This document shows positions 21,527-29,097 of a stretch of DNA of 45,156 nt, in pieces (within the stretch, counting starts at the first letter, position 1; each line of letters opens with the position of its first letter). The stretch spans positions 1-45,156 of the IMG/VR virus record IMGVR_UViG_3300036390_000004. The stretch is one strand, 5' to 3'. The translations under genes were made by a program, and so were the position numbers. This stretch comes from a virus. A model generated the notes under the pieces. That model searched no databases and was not told the origin of the DNA. It saw only the letters and a program-made list of their open reading frames with translations.

Positions 21527-23118
21527 TGCAAGTCATCGAGCCTCCCCGCCCCGCTTCACTGCCGACGATCCAGCTCGACGCTCAGGGGCGCAAGATCTAC
21601 AGGCCCGATGGTGAGGTGCTGCGGCAGTATCTGCGGTGCCGGAAGCATGTGAGCATCATCCGCGGTTCCATCGGGTCGGGCACTTCCACCGCCTGCATCA
21701 TGAAGATGTGGATGATTTCCTGCGAGCAGCGGCCGAACCCGGATGGGGTCCGGAAGACGCGCTGGGCGGTCTGCCGCAACACCTTCCCGGATCTCAAGAA
21801 CACGACGGTTAAGACCTGGCTGGATTGGTTCCCCGAGGACATGTACGGCCGGTTTTACTGGGATCGGCCGTTCAAGCACATCATCCGGATCGGCGATGTC
21901 GACATGGAGATCATCTTTCTCGCGCTCGACAGCGAGGATGATATCCGCAAGCTGCGTTCCTTCGAGTTCACCGGGATATGGTTCAACGAGCTCGAATTCA
22001 TCGAGAAGGCCATCCTCGACGAGGCGGAGTCCCGAACAGGCCGTTATCCGGCAGTGAAGGATGGCGGCGCGACTTGGGACGGCGTGATCGCCGACATGAA
22101 CGCTCCGCGCGAGGATCATTTCATACCGCTGATGATGGGAGAGGTTCCGCTTCCCGACGACTGGTCGGAAGAGGAGCGGATGGCCTACCAGAAGCCGGAC
22201 AACTGGGGCTACCACGTGCAGCCGCCGGCCATGCTGGAAATCAAGGACGCCGCCGGCACGCTGATCGGGTACGAGATGAACCCGAAAGCGGAGAACACGA
22301 AGTGGCTGAAACCCGGCTACTACGCGGAAAAGATCAAGGGCAAGTCGAAGAAGTGGATCGACAGCCGCGTCCTCAACAAGATCACCGTCTTCGTCGATGG
22401 GAAACCGGTCTGGGAGCAGTTCAGCGAGGACACCCATGTCTCGAAGACGCCCCTTGAGCCTATCCCGGGCTGGCCGGTCTATGTCGGCCTCGACTTCGGG
22501 CGCAATCCGGCCTGTGTCGTCGGGCAGCTCGTCAACAATCGCTGGCGCGTCTTCGCGGAAGTCACTGCTCGCGGGGTGGGGGCCACCATCTTCGCGCCTT
22601 TAGTGAAGCAGCTGCTCGATCGGCGGCTTGGGGTCTGGGGTGTTGCCTCCCGGCATGGTGCTTCCGAGGGCTTTCAGGTCGAGTTCTTCGGCGATCCGAA
22701 GGGCGACGACGGCACCCAGGCGGATGAAACGACGGCTTACGACGTCTTCCGGCAGTTCGGCATGCCTGTGAGGGCAGCCCCGGTGAAGAACAATCACATC
22801 CAGACCCGCATCGAGGCCGTCGAATACGCGATGGTGACGATGGTGAACGGGCTTCCGCGCCTGCTGGTGTGCGGGACTTCATGCCGGACGCTGAAGGTGG
22901 CGATGGCCGGCGGCTATCACTTCAAGCGCATCAAGGGCACCGCCCAGCACGAGGAAAAGCCCTTCAAGGACAAGTATTCCGACATCGCGGACGCCTGCCA
23001 GTACATGGTTTTGGGCGGTGGCGAGGGCCGCGCGGTCGTCGGGCAGGACCGGACCGGCCGGAAAGGGCCTGTCGACATCAAGATTCACAAAAAATCGAGG
23101 CGACGCGGTGGATTCTAG
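21526..23118 (+). CDS. terL: Terminase large subunit
   Basis: A 530-residue packaging motor. The ATPase half has a Walker A-like GSIGSGTST at 47-55 and a Walker B region around FTGIWFNELEFI. The nuclease half begins YVGLDFGRNPACV and has the later acidic KDKYSDIADACQYM. The Walker A lysine position reads T53 (codon ACT) rather than K, which may be a lineage trait or a real change. Otherwise length and order are normal for podovirus TerL. It pumps DNA into the prohead through the portal (23740..25338). Confidence 0.93.
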   Translation: MQVIEPPRPASLPTIQLDAQGRKIYRPDGEVLRQYLRCRKHVSIIRGSIGSGTSTACIMKMWMISCEQRPNPDGVRKTRWAVCRNTFPDLKNTTVKTWLDWFPEDMYGRFYWDRPFKHIIRIGDVDMEIIFLALDSEDDIRKLRSFEFTGIWFNELEFIEKAILDEAESRTGRYPAVKDGGATWDGVIADMNAPREDHFIPLMMGEVPLPDDWSEEERMAYQKPDNWGYHVQPPAMLEIKDAAGTLIGYEMNPKAENTKWLKPGYYAEKIKGKSKKWIDSRVLNKITVFVDGKPVWEQFSEDTHVSKTPLEPIPGWPVYVGLDFGRNPACVVGQLVNNRWRVFAEVTARGVGATIFAPLVKQLLDRRLGVWGVASRHGASEGFQVEFFGDPKGDDGTQADETTAYDVFRQFGMPVRAAPVKNNHIQTRIEAVEYAMVTMVNGLPRLLVCGTSCRTLKVAMAGGYHFKRIKGTAQHEEKPFKDKYSDIADACQYMVLGGGEGRAVVGQDRTGRKGPVDIKIHKKSRRRGGF

Positions 23119-23653
23119 CGATTTAAGCGGCTCTTTGCCGCTGGCTCAGTGCGAACCGAAGGAATGGTTCGTCGTCTTCCACGAAGAGACTGACAAGTGG
23201 TGGATCAACGCGCTCGCCTGCGGGCGCTTCAAGCATGTCAGCGTTTTCGGCAAGGTCGAACGGTCCGGATCGTGGGTCTTCTACGATTTTCACTCCGATC
23301 GGGCGCACATCATGGTGGTCGGCGACTGGGAGGCCGATATCGCCATCGCCTATTACTCCCAGTGCGGGCCGATCGTCAGATTCCCGCGTCTCCTCGCGGA
23401 TGCTCCAAAGACGATGCTGCGGCCCGGGCTGTGGTGCGTCCCGGCCATTGCGCACCTCATCGGCCTGCGTACGTGTGCTTTGCGGCCCGACGCCCTTTAC
23501 CGCCAATGTCTGGCCAAGGGTGGCGAGCTCATAGGCACTGGAAGGCAGGACGATGAAATCTCCGAAGATGGAAAAGGACCCCGAGCTGGAGCGCCAGAAG
23601 CAGGCGGCCGCGACGGAGAAGGTCAACGCGATTCAGGATCGGCTCGGCACTGA
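23108..23653 (+). CDS. Unknown late protein
   Basis: A 181-residue protein starting with GTG at 23108, overlapping the terL end by 11 bases and preceded by GAGG. It has tryptophan-rich strands (KEWFVVFHEETDKWWINALA, then GSWVFYDFHSDR) and a helical middle. Its C-terminal 34 codons overlap the next gene and look low-complexity. The fourth late box lies inside it. No family is recognised. Confidence 0.6.
   Translation: MDSSDLSGSLPLAQCEPKEWFVVFHEETDKWWINALACGRFKHVSVFGKVERSGSWVFYDFHSDRAHIMVVGDWEADIAIAYYSQCGPIVRFPRLLADAPKTMLRPGLWCVPAIAHLIGLRTCALRPDALYRQCLAKGGELIGTGRQDDEISEDGKGPRAGAPEAGGRDGEGQRDSGSARH
23473..23508 (+). promoter_or_regulatory. Late box copy 4 (inside a gene, upstream of the portal)
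   Basis: GTGTGCTTTGC (23473..23483) and CCAATG (23503..23508) or CAATGT one base later. It is embedded in the preceding coding sequence. The gene at 23553 follows with AGGCAGGA before its ATG. It is the least regular copy. Confidence 0.5.
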
Positions 23654-23735
23654 GACTGATGCCGCCTTGCGCTATTTCGGCAGCCGACAGGCGCTGATCG
23701 GTAGCGGCTCAACGCGCAGCTTCCGGGCAATGTGA
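23553..23735 (+). CDS. Small protein before the portal
   Basis: A 60-residue protein: a helical charged first half (PELERQKQAAATEKVNAIQD), then ALRYFGSRQALIGSGSTRSF. Short proteins with this build lie just before the portal in BPP-1-like podoviruses. It overlaps the previous gene by 101 bases and is followed four bases later by the portal. A good AAGGCAGGA precedes the ATG. Confidence 0.75.
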   Translation: MKSPKMEKDPELERQKQAAATEKVNAIQDRLGTETDAALRYFGSRQALIGSGSTRSFRAM

Positions 23736-23739
23736 TCGC

Positions 23740-25338
23740 ATGGCATTGGCTCCCAAAGGTAAGAAGGCTCAGGCGCCGGCGCAGGATATGAAGGCCTGGT
23801 CCGAAGAGGCCGTATCTCGCCTGAAGGATGCCCGGGCGCAGAAGACTGACGCCGAAAAAGACCTGCAGGAAGCCTATTTCTTCACGCGCCCGCGGCTGAG
23901 CTATCAAGTCTCGTCGACGGTGCGAAAGGCCCCGAAGCGCGACGAGGTGCAGGAAGACCTGGCAACGGGCATCGGCTCGGAGGTCTCCGAAGACTTCGCC
24001 ACGGAAGCCACTGCCGCGTTCTTTCCACAAGGCACGGAATGGGTGGGCTCAGAGATCGATGCTTCTGAGGCCCAGGAGCTGGAAGCTGCGGATCTCGACG
24101 ATCTCAAGAAAGATGCCGCCGAGCGCAACGGACTGATTTTCGCGGCGATCAGGGCATCTAACTTCGAGGCAGAGCTCGGCACCGTGCTGGATCCACATCT
24201 GGCCGTCGGGACCGTTGCCTGGTGGATCGACAAGCCCTTCAACACTCGCCCCGTGAACTGCTCCCACGTGCCGCCGCGCGAGCTGGAATTCAACGTCGAG
24301 GCCGATGGCTCCGTCGGCGACCGTTTCCGGGTGCGCTGGGTCAAGGGCAGCAAGCTCAAGTCTGTGATCCCGGATGTGAAGCTGCCGGAGAAGGTCGAGA
24401 AGAAGATCCGCGACGAGAAAAACTGCACCATCGAAGTGGTGTGGGCTTTCTGGCGCGACTGGTCGAACCCTGAAAACGACCTCTGGAACCATGTCATCCT
24501 AATCGACAAGATGGCGGCTCATCACCAGGTGCTTGAGGGTGAGGGCTGCCTGCCTCTCATCATCGCCCGGATGTCGCCTGACGTCGAATATTCGTGGGGC
24601 TTCGGCCCTTCCATCAAGTCGCTGCAGGAATACCGCGTCCTCGACGTCATCACCGCCGCGACACAGGACCGCGTCGACATCGCAATCTCCCCGCCGATCG
24701 GTTATCCGGACGATGGCGTCATGGACTTCGAAGGCGGCATCGAGGGCGGCAAGGCCTATCCGATGCGCCCGGGCTCCGGCAAGGATATCCAGCCGCTCTA
24801 TTTCGAGGGCAATCCGGATCTGGGCTTCTACACGGCAACCGATCTGGAGCGCCGCATTCGTCGCAAGCATTTTGCCGACTATCCCGAGCAGAAGGGCGAC
24901 ACACCTCCGACGGCCACGCAATGGGTCGACGAGATGGTCAAGGCCCAGCGCCGCATTGGCACGCCGGGCAAGAAGTTCTGGCGGGAAGGCCCGTATCAGG
25001 TCTATCGCCGCTTCGAGTGGCTGCTCACGAAGGACGGCAAGATCAAGGATCTGCAGGTGAACGGTCGCAAGATCGCACTGGTGCCGAACAACCCGGCCAC
25101 GCAGGCCGCCGATAACCAGAAGATGCAGACCGGCATTCAGGTTCTCAGCATCGCCAAGAACTATTTCCCCGAGACGGCCGCGGCGGCGATCGACGAGCGC
25201 GCCACGATCGAGAACCTCAAGAACCTAGCCAAGGACGAGGTCGTAGTGTTGCGCGACGCAACGCAGACAGCCGAGCTGCTCAACACTGTCCTCGGTGCAG
25301 CGCAGCAGGCTGGAATGGTCCCCGGAGGTGAGCAGTGA
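23740..25338 (+). CDS. Portal (head-tail connector) protein
   Basis: A 532-residue T7/BPP-1-type head-tail connecting protein. It starts with a helical segment (AVSRLKDARAQKTDAEKDLQ), has the wing-domain segment VEVVWAFWRDWSN, the conserved GFGPSIKSLQEYRVLDVITA and a long helical C-terminal stem and crown. The dodecamer forms the DNA channel at one head vertex and docks the terminase and tail-tube protein. Length fits the family. Confidence 0.92.
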   Translation: MALAPKGKKAQAPAQDMKAWSEEAVSRLKDARAQKTDAEKDLQEAYFFTRPRLSYQVSSTVRKAPKRDEVQEDLATGIGSEVSEDFATEATAAFFPQGTEWVGSEIDASEAQELEAADLDDLKKDAAERNGLIFAAIRASNFEAELGTVLDPHLAVGTVAWWIDKPFNTRPVNCSHVPPRELEFNVEADGSVGDRFRVRWVKGSKLKSVIPDVKLPEKVEKKIRDEKNCTIEVVWAFWRDWSNPENDLWNHVILIDKMAAHHQVLEGEGCLPLIIARMSPDVEYSWGFGPSIKSLQEYRVLDVITAATQDRVDIAISPPIGYPDDGVMDFEGGIEGGKAYPMRPGSGKDIQPLYFEGNPDLGFYTATDLERRIRRKHFADYPEQKGDTPPTATQWVDEMVKAQRRIGTPGKKFWREGPYQVYRRFEWLLTKDGKIKDLQVNGRKIALVPNNPATQAADNQKMQTGIQVLSIAKNYFPETAAAAIDERATIENLKNLAKDEVVVLRDATQTAELLNTVLGAAQQAGMVPGGEQ

Positions 25339-25628
25339 GCCGCATCAAGCTTACCGACGAGGAAGTCCAGCACTCGGTTCGATGGTTCTCCAAGCAGCCC
25401 GAGAGCGCGCCATTCTTTGCCGCGCTCCAGGGCATCATCGAGGAGATAGCCGGTCCTCAGGACACCTGTGCTTTGCACCGTCATGACGAGCGCCGCAAAT
25501 TTGCGGCCGATCTGATGGCGATGGCAGAGGCAGAAACGAGCGATGGACCACACGAACAAGCCGACCGACGAAATGGCAGCAAGCACCTCCCACGAAAGAC
25601 GCTCCGGCGCGGCCCAGCAGGGCGCTAG
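25335..25628 (+). CDS. Unknown protein between portal and scaffold
   Basis: A 97-residue protein starting MSRIKLTDEEVQHSVRWFSK. It is helical, with a short basic tail in the region that overlaps the scaffold gene by 86 bases. The ATG overlaps the portal stop. The fifth late box lies inside it. Function is unknown; a small head-completion role is possible by position. Confidence 0.6.
   Translation: MSRIKLTDEEVQHSVRWFSKQPESAPFFAALQGIIEEIAGPQDTCALHRHDERRKFAADLMAMAEAETSDGPHEQADRRNGSKHLPRKTLRRGPAGR
25466..25501 (+). promoter_or_regulatory. Late box copy 5 (upstream of the scaffold and capsid)
   Basis: CTGTGCTTTGC (25466..25476) and CAAATT (25496..25501), embedded in the preceding gene, 41 bases before the scaffold ATG. 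It is placed to boost scaffold and major capsid transcription. Confidence 0.65.
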
Positions 25629-26436
25629 CTTCGGCGCGTTCGTGGCTTCCGGCATCGGCCCCCGCATCATGTTCGCCCCCGAGGGCGGAGCCGGTGGCGG
25701 TGACGGCGGTACCGGTGGTGCTGGTGGCGAAGGCGGCGGCTCCGGCGGTGGTGAAGGTAAAGGCGGCGGAGAGGGCGGAGCTGGCGGCGAGCAGAAGCTG
25801 CAGCGCCCCGATTACATCCCCGAGAACTGGTGGGACGCCGACAAGGGCTTCAAGACCGAAGACTTCAACGCACTGGTCGCCTTCAAGGCTGAGCACGACG
25901 CGAACCGGGCTCAGGTCCCGGAGAAGCCTGACGGTTACAAGCCCGCCCTGCCGAAGAGTTTCAAGCTCCCTGAGGGCATTCAAGTGCCTGAAGGCGAGAG
26001 CCTGATCGACGAGAGCGACCCCCGCATTGCCGCAGCTCGCGAATTCGCTCACGGCAAAGGCATGAGCCAGGCCGACTTCGAAGAGCTGATCGCGTTTGGC
26101 GTCAACCTCGATCTGAACGAACAGAGCTCTCTCAAGGAGGCTGTGACGAAGCAGAAGGAGCTGCTTGGCGGCAAGGCCGAGGAGCGCATCGGCGCGGTGA
26201 AGACATGGGTCGCGGCGAAGCTGCCGGCAGACCAGGCTGAAGCCCTGACATCGATGATGTTCACGGCCAAGCAGATCGAAGCTTTTGAGGCGCTGATGCG
26301 GCTCAACAGAGGTGCGGTTCCGGGTAACCCCGGGGCCGGTCGCGATTCAGGAAAGACCGAACTGTCCGATGAGGAGTGGGGCAAAATGTCCGCCTCCGAA
26401 CGGATCAACTATGCCCGCCAGAACTCGAAGAAGTGA
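25543..26436 (+). CDS. Capsid scaffolding protein
   Basis: A 297-residue acidic protein. Residues 47-85 are a glycine-rich tract (GGAGGGDGGTGGAGGEGGGS). After it come YIPENWWDADKGFKTEDFNA, a helical middle and a short basic C-terminus (INYARQNSKK), which in scaffolds contacts the coat protein. Position between portal and capsid fits. The start at 25543 is retained; internal ATGs at 25573 and 25669 are alternatives that would reduce the overlap with the previous gene. Confidence 0.8.
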   Translation: MDHTNKPTDEMAASTSHERRSGAAQQGASFGAFVASGIGPRIMFAPEGGAGGGDGGTGGAGGEGGGSGGGEGKGGGEGGAGGEQKLQRPDYIPENWWDADKGFKTEDFNALVAFKAEHDANRAQVPEKPDGYKPALPKSFKLPEGIQVPEGESLIDESDPRIAAAREFAHGKGMSQADFEELIAFGVNLDLNEQSSLKEAVTKQKELLGGKAEERIGAVKTWVAAKLPADQAEALTSMMFTAKQIEAFEALMRLNRGAVPGNPGAGRDSGKTELSDEEWGKMSASERINYARQNSKK

Positions 26437-26455
26437 CGGCTGAAGGAGACCCTCA

Positions 26456-27397
26456 ATGCCCGAAGTGATGACGCTTCCTGAATACGCAAAAGGCCTGGAA
26501 AAGACCTCGATCGAGCGTCCGCTTATCGAGACCTTCGCGGCCGAATCCGACATCCTCCAGATGCTGCCGTTCGCCGGCTTCTCCGGCGCTGCCTATGAAG
26601 GCTACCGTGAGACCGACATCGGCACCGCCGGCTTCCGCGCCATCAACGAAGGCGCCGGCTCTTCCAAGGGCAAGATCGCTCCCTTCCAGGAAACGAGCTT
26701 CCCGATCGACACCATCCTGAAGGTCGACAAGGCCATCCTTCTCCGCCACGGCGAAAGCCGCCGCGCGAAGGAAGAGGCCATGCAGATGAAGGCTCAGTCG
26801 AAGCTCTTCACCAACACCTTCCTCTCCGGCGACAACACGTCGAACCCGAAGGAGTTCAATGGCCTGAAGGCGCGCTGCACCGCCGCCAATGGCCGCCTCC
26901 TGCACAATTCGGCCGTTTCTGGTGGCGCTGCCTTGTCGCTCTACAACCTCGACAAGGCTATCATGAATACGCGCAATGCGAACGTGATCATCGCTTCGCT
27001 CGACCTGATGCCGCGCTTCATCCAGGCTGCTCGCGACACTACGATCTCCGGTTTCGTAATCCAGTCCTGGGACGAGGTCGGCATGCCGAAGATGTCCTAT
27101 GCCGGCAAGAAGATTCTGTTCGGCTACCAGAAGGACCGCCACGGCTCCATCCTGCCGTTCACGGAAGTGGCCTCGGGCGGCGGCGCTGCGGTTACCACCT
27201 CGCTATTCGTCGCGAACTTCGCCGAGGACGGCCTGCACGGCATCCAGTTGAAGAACATGGAAGCCCGCGACATGGGTCTGCTCGAAGATGCGGTGAACTA
27301 CGGCACCAACGTCTCCTGGGATGTGGGTCTCGTCGACGAAGCCGACTACTGCGTGACCCGCCTCACCTCGATCACCGACGCACCGTTTGTGAAGTGA
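26456..27397 (+). CDS. Major capsid protein (HK97 fold)
   Basis: A 313-residue coat protein. Features include an N-terminal arm and TDIGTAGFRAINEG, an E-loop-like FQETSFPIDTILKVDKAILL and A-domain segments NVIIASLDLMPRFIQAARDT and KKILFGYQKD. AGGAG precedes the ATG by eight bases. Position between scaffold and the Bbp16-like cement protein supports the call. Many copies build the icosahedral head. No separate protease gene is seen. Confidence 0.88.
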   Translation: MPEVMTLPEYAKGLEKTSIERPLIETFAAESDILQMLPFAGFSGAAYEGYRETDIGTAGFRAINEGAGSSKGKIAPFQETSFPIDTILKVDKAILLRHGESRRAKEEAMQMKAQSKLFTNTFLSGDNTSNPKEFNGLKARCTAANGRLLHNSAVSGGAALSLYNLDKAIMNTRNANVIIASLDLMPRFIQAARDTTISGFVIQSWDEVGMPKMSYAGKKILFGYQKDRHGSILPFTEVASGGGAAVTTSLFVANFAEDGLHGIQLKNMEARDMGLLEDAVNYGTNVSWDVGLVDEADYCVTRLTSITDAPFVK

Positions 27398-27403
27398 CGG
27401 ATC

Positions 27404-27422
27404 GGCCCGGTTGATCCGGGCC
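27404..27422 (+). terminator. Hairpin after the capsid gene
   Basis: A 7-bp perfect stem GGCCCGG/CCGGGCC with loop TTGAT directly follows the capsid stop. Only a weak pyrimidine run (CTTCC) follows, so it may attenuate or stabilise the capsid mRNA end rather than fully terminate. Confidence 0.45.
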
Positions 27423-27459
27423 CTTCCACCTTCCCGGCATTTCTACAGGAGCTAGACCA

Positions 27460-27891
27460 ATGGGTCAGAGAGTTTACAATCAGGATCTGGAACTGATCCT
27501 TGCCGATGGTGCTGCAGCCGTTACCGCTGACGGCGCTTCTCAGGTCGGTGGCGCCGCTGCAGCCAAGCAGCTCGGTCCCGGCCGCTTCGAAGGCGTGCTG
27601 ATCATCGACGTTTCTGCGATCGATGTGTCTTCGGCTGACGAAGTCTATCACTTCTGCCTGCAGGGCGGTCCGACGAACGCGTTCGCGACCAAGGAAAACC
27701 TTGCTCAGATCTCGCTCGGGCACACCTCGGCGCGCCCTGGCGCTCCGGTGACCTCGGTCATTGGCCGCTACGAGATCCCGTTCATCACTGAACAGCATGA
27801 CACGGTCTATGACTGGGTTCGGCTGTACGTAGATGTTGCCGGCACCACCCCCTCCGTAACCTTCAAGGCATGGATCGCCGAGCGCTACTAA
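27460..27891 (+). CDS. Bbp16-like capsid cement protein
   Basis: A 143-residue beta-rich protein that resembles Bbp16, the jellyroll cement protein of Bordetella phage BPP-1, which stabilises the capsid. It contains FEGVLIIDVSAIDVSSADEV, a FCLQGG turn and a C-terminal VRLYVDVAGTTPSVTFKAWI. AGGAG lies nine bases before the ATG. Immediate placement after the capsid gene is as in BPP-1. Confidence 0.8.
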   Translation: MGQRVYNQDLELILADGAAAVTADGASQVGGAAAAKQLGPGRFEGVLIIDVSAIDVSSADEVYHFCLQGGPTNAFATKENLAQISLGHTSARPGAPVTSVIGRYEIPFITEQHDTVYDWVRLYVDVAGTTPSVTFKAWIAERY

Positions 27892-27929
27892 GCGCTCGGT
27901 TCTAGCCCGCACCTGCGATGGAGCTGTAA

Positions 27930-28388
27930 ATGCCCGAAAAAATGACCCTTCACTTCAAGGACGGCTCGACCACCAGCATGGATGCGATCGACGCCCGTCA
28001 TGTTCTGCGCCAGCACCCGCAGGAGTGGGCCACGTCGCCATTCCCGGAAGATGTGCAGAAGGAAGCTCAGGCCGAGGCGGCTGCTCTCCGCGATCTCCTC
28101 GCCAACATGCGCGCGGACGGCAAGAACGAACACGAGGTCGAGAAGGCCCGCATCAACTGGCCCGAGACCTGGAAGGCTATCAAGGCCAAGTCCTCTGCTC
28201 CCGCAGCCGACGCCCAGCCAGCCGGTCCCTTCGAGGGCCGTGACAAGGGCGCCGGCTGGTGGGGCATCTTCGATTCCACTGGCAAGCAGATCGGCGGCAA
28301 CATCCGCAAGCCAGAGGCCGAGTCCTTCAACGGCCTGCCCGACGAGGATAAGGCTGAGTGGGTAAAGTCGGAGCTGGCCAAGAGCTAA
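27930..28388 (+). CDS. Unknown head-region protein
   Basis: A 152-residue protein. The first 55 residues have a beta hairpin (KMTLHFKDGSTTSMDAIDAR) and a short helix. A lysine/alanine-rich region follows, then GAGWWGIFDSTGKQIGGNIR, a small beta unit. GGAG precedes the ATG. It ends the head operon, followed by a strong terminator. The family is not recognised; a head-completion role is likely by position. Confidence 0.65.
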   Translation: MPEKMTLHFKDGSTTSMDAIDARHVLRQHPQEWATSPFPEDVQKEAQAEAAALRDLLANMRADGKNEHEVEKARINWPETWKAIKAKSSAPAADAQPAGPFEGRDKGAGWWGIFDSTGKQIGGNIRKPEAESFNGLPDEDKAEWVKSELAKS

Positions 28389-28426
28389 GCGGCCCGCTCA
28401 TTCCATCGCGACCGGGCGGCTGAGAG

Positions 28427-28458
28427 AACCGGGGGTGCTCGTTACACCCCCGGTTTTT
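28427..28458 (+). terminator. Strong intrinsic terminator before the tail genes
   Basis: A perfect 11-bp stem AACCGGGGGTG/CACCCCCGGTT with a 7-base loop and a T run. A late box begins 13 bases after it, repeating the terminator-box arrangement at 20533..20582, including the shared TATGCCTGC between them. Confidence 0.92.
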
Positions 28459-28470
28459 CTATGCCTGCCT

Positions 28471-28506
28471 CTGTGCTTTGCCGGCCCTTCTCGATGCTCG
28501 CATTCT
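28471..28506 (+). promoter_or_regulatory. Late box copy 6 (tail operon), predicted leaderless start
   Basis: CTGTGCTTTGC (28471..28481) and CATTCT (28501..28506). The ATG of the tail tubular A gene begins seven bases after the hexamer's last base, so transcription would start at the A of ATG. No Shine-Dalgarno is present, which fits. Confidence 0.7.
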
Positions 28507-28512
28507 GGGGCC

Positions 28513-29097
28513 ATGGAAAAGCTCGAGATCCTCAATAACGCGCTGCGCGCCACCGGCAACAACACGGTGAATGTGCTGAATGATCCATCTGATGAGTATC
28601 GGGTGGCCAATGGTGCATTCGAACGCGCCCTGCGCTTCCTGACCGCTCGGCATTCCTGGCCGTTCGCCAGCACGATCGAACTTCTCACGCGCGTGCCGGA
28701 TAGCGATAACAAGTCGCGGAGATATCCAAAGAACGGCTTCCGTTTGCCGATCAATGCGCTCCACGTGAAGGAGGTGTTCTGGGACACCACGCCTCTCACA
28801 GATTACGAGATCATCGGCGATGTTCTCTCCTGCCGATACGATTCCGCCATCTACGTGAACGTGGTCAAGCAGACCTCGGAAGAGAAGATCCACCCGATGG
28901 CTGAGGAGATCCTCACGCTCTTCGTCGAGGCTGGCTGCCTCCGGGGTCTCAATGAAGACTTCACTGAAGCGATGCGGCGCGAGCAGCGGGCGGAGGGGTT
29001 GCTTGAAGAGACCCGCACCCATGTCGACCAGCAGAACCCGGCCCGCAACGTCTACAAGTCGAAGATTGCGGCAGCCCGGACGAGGCGCCGCGTATGA
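28513..29097 (+). CDS. Tail tubular protein A-like (gp11-like adaptor)
   Basis: A 194-residue protein with the conserved MEKLEILNNALRATGNN start and RALRFLTARHSWPFAS segment found in T7 gp11/BPP-1-type tail tube adaptors. It forms the ring between portal and nozzle. The start at 28513 is chosen over a longer frame that would read through the late box. The C-terminus is basic. It overlaps the next gene by four bases. Confidence 0.85.
   Translation: MEKLEILNNALRATGNNTVNVLNDPSDEYRVANGAFERALRFLTARHSWPFASTIELLTRVPDSDNKSRRYPKNGFRLPINALHVKEVFWDTTPLTDYEIIGDVLSCRYDSAIYVNVVKQTSEEKIHPMAEEILTLFVEAGCLRGLNEDFTEAMRREQRAEGLLEETRTHVDQQNPARNVYKSKIAAARTRRRV

Noticed and set aside
25700-25790. Glycine-rich repeat tract as a mobile repeat
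   Set aside because: It is an in-frame low-complexity linker of the scaffold protein built from GGC/GGT codons, not a dispersed repeat.
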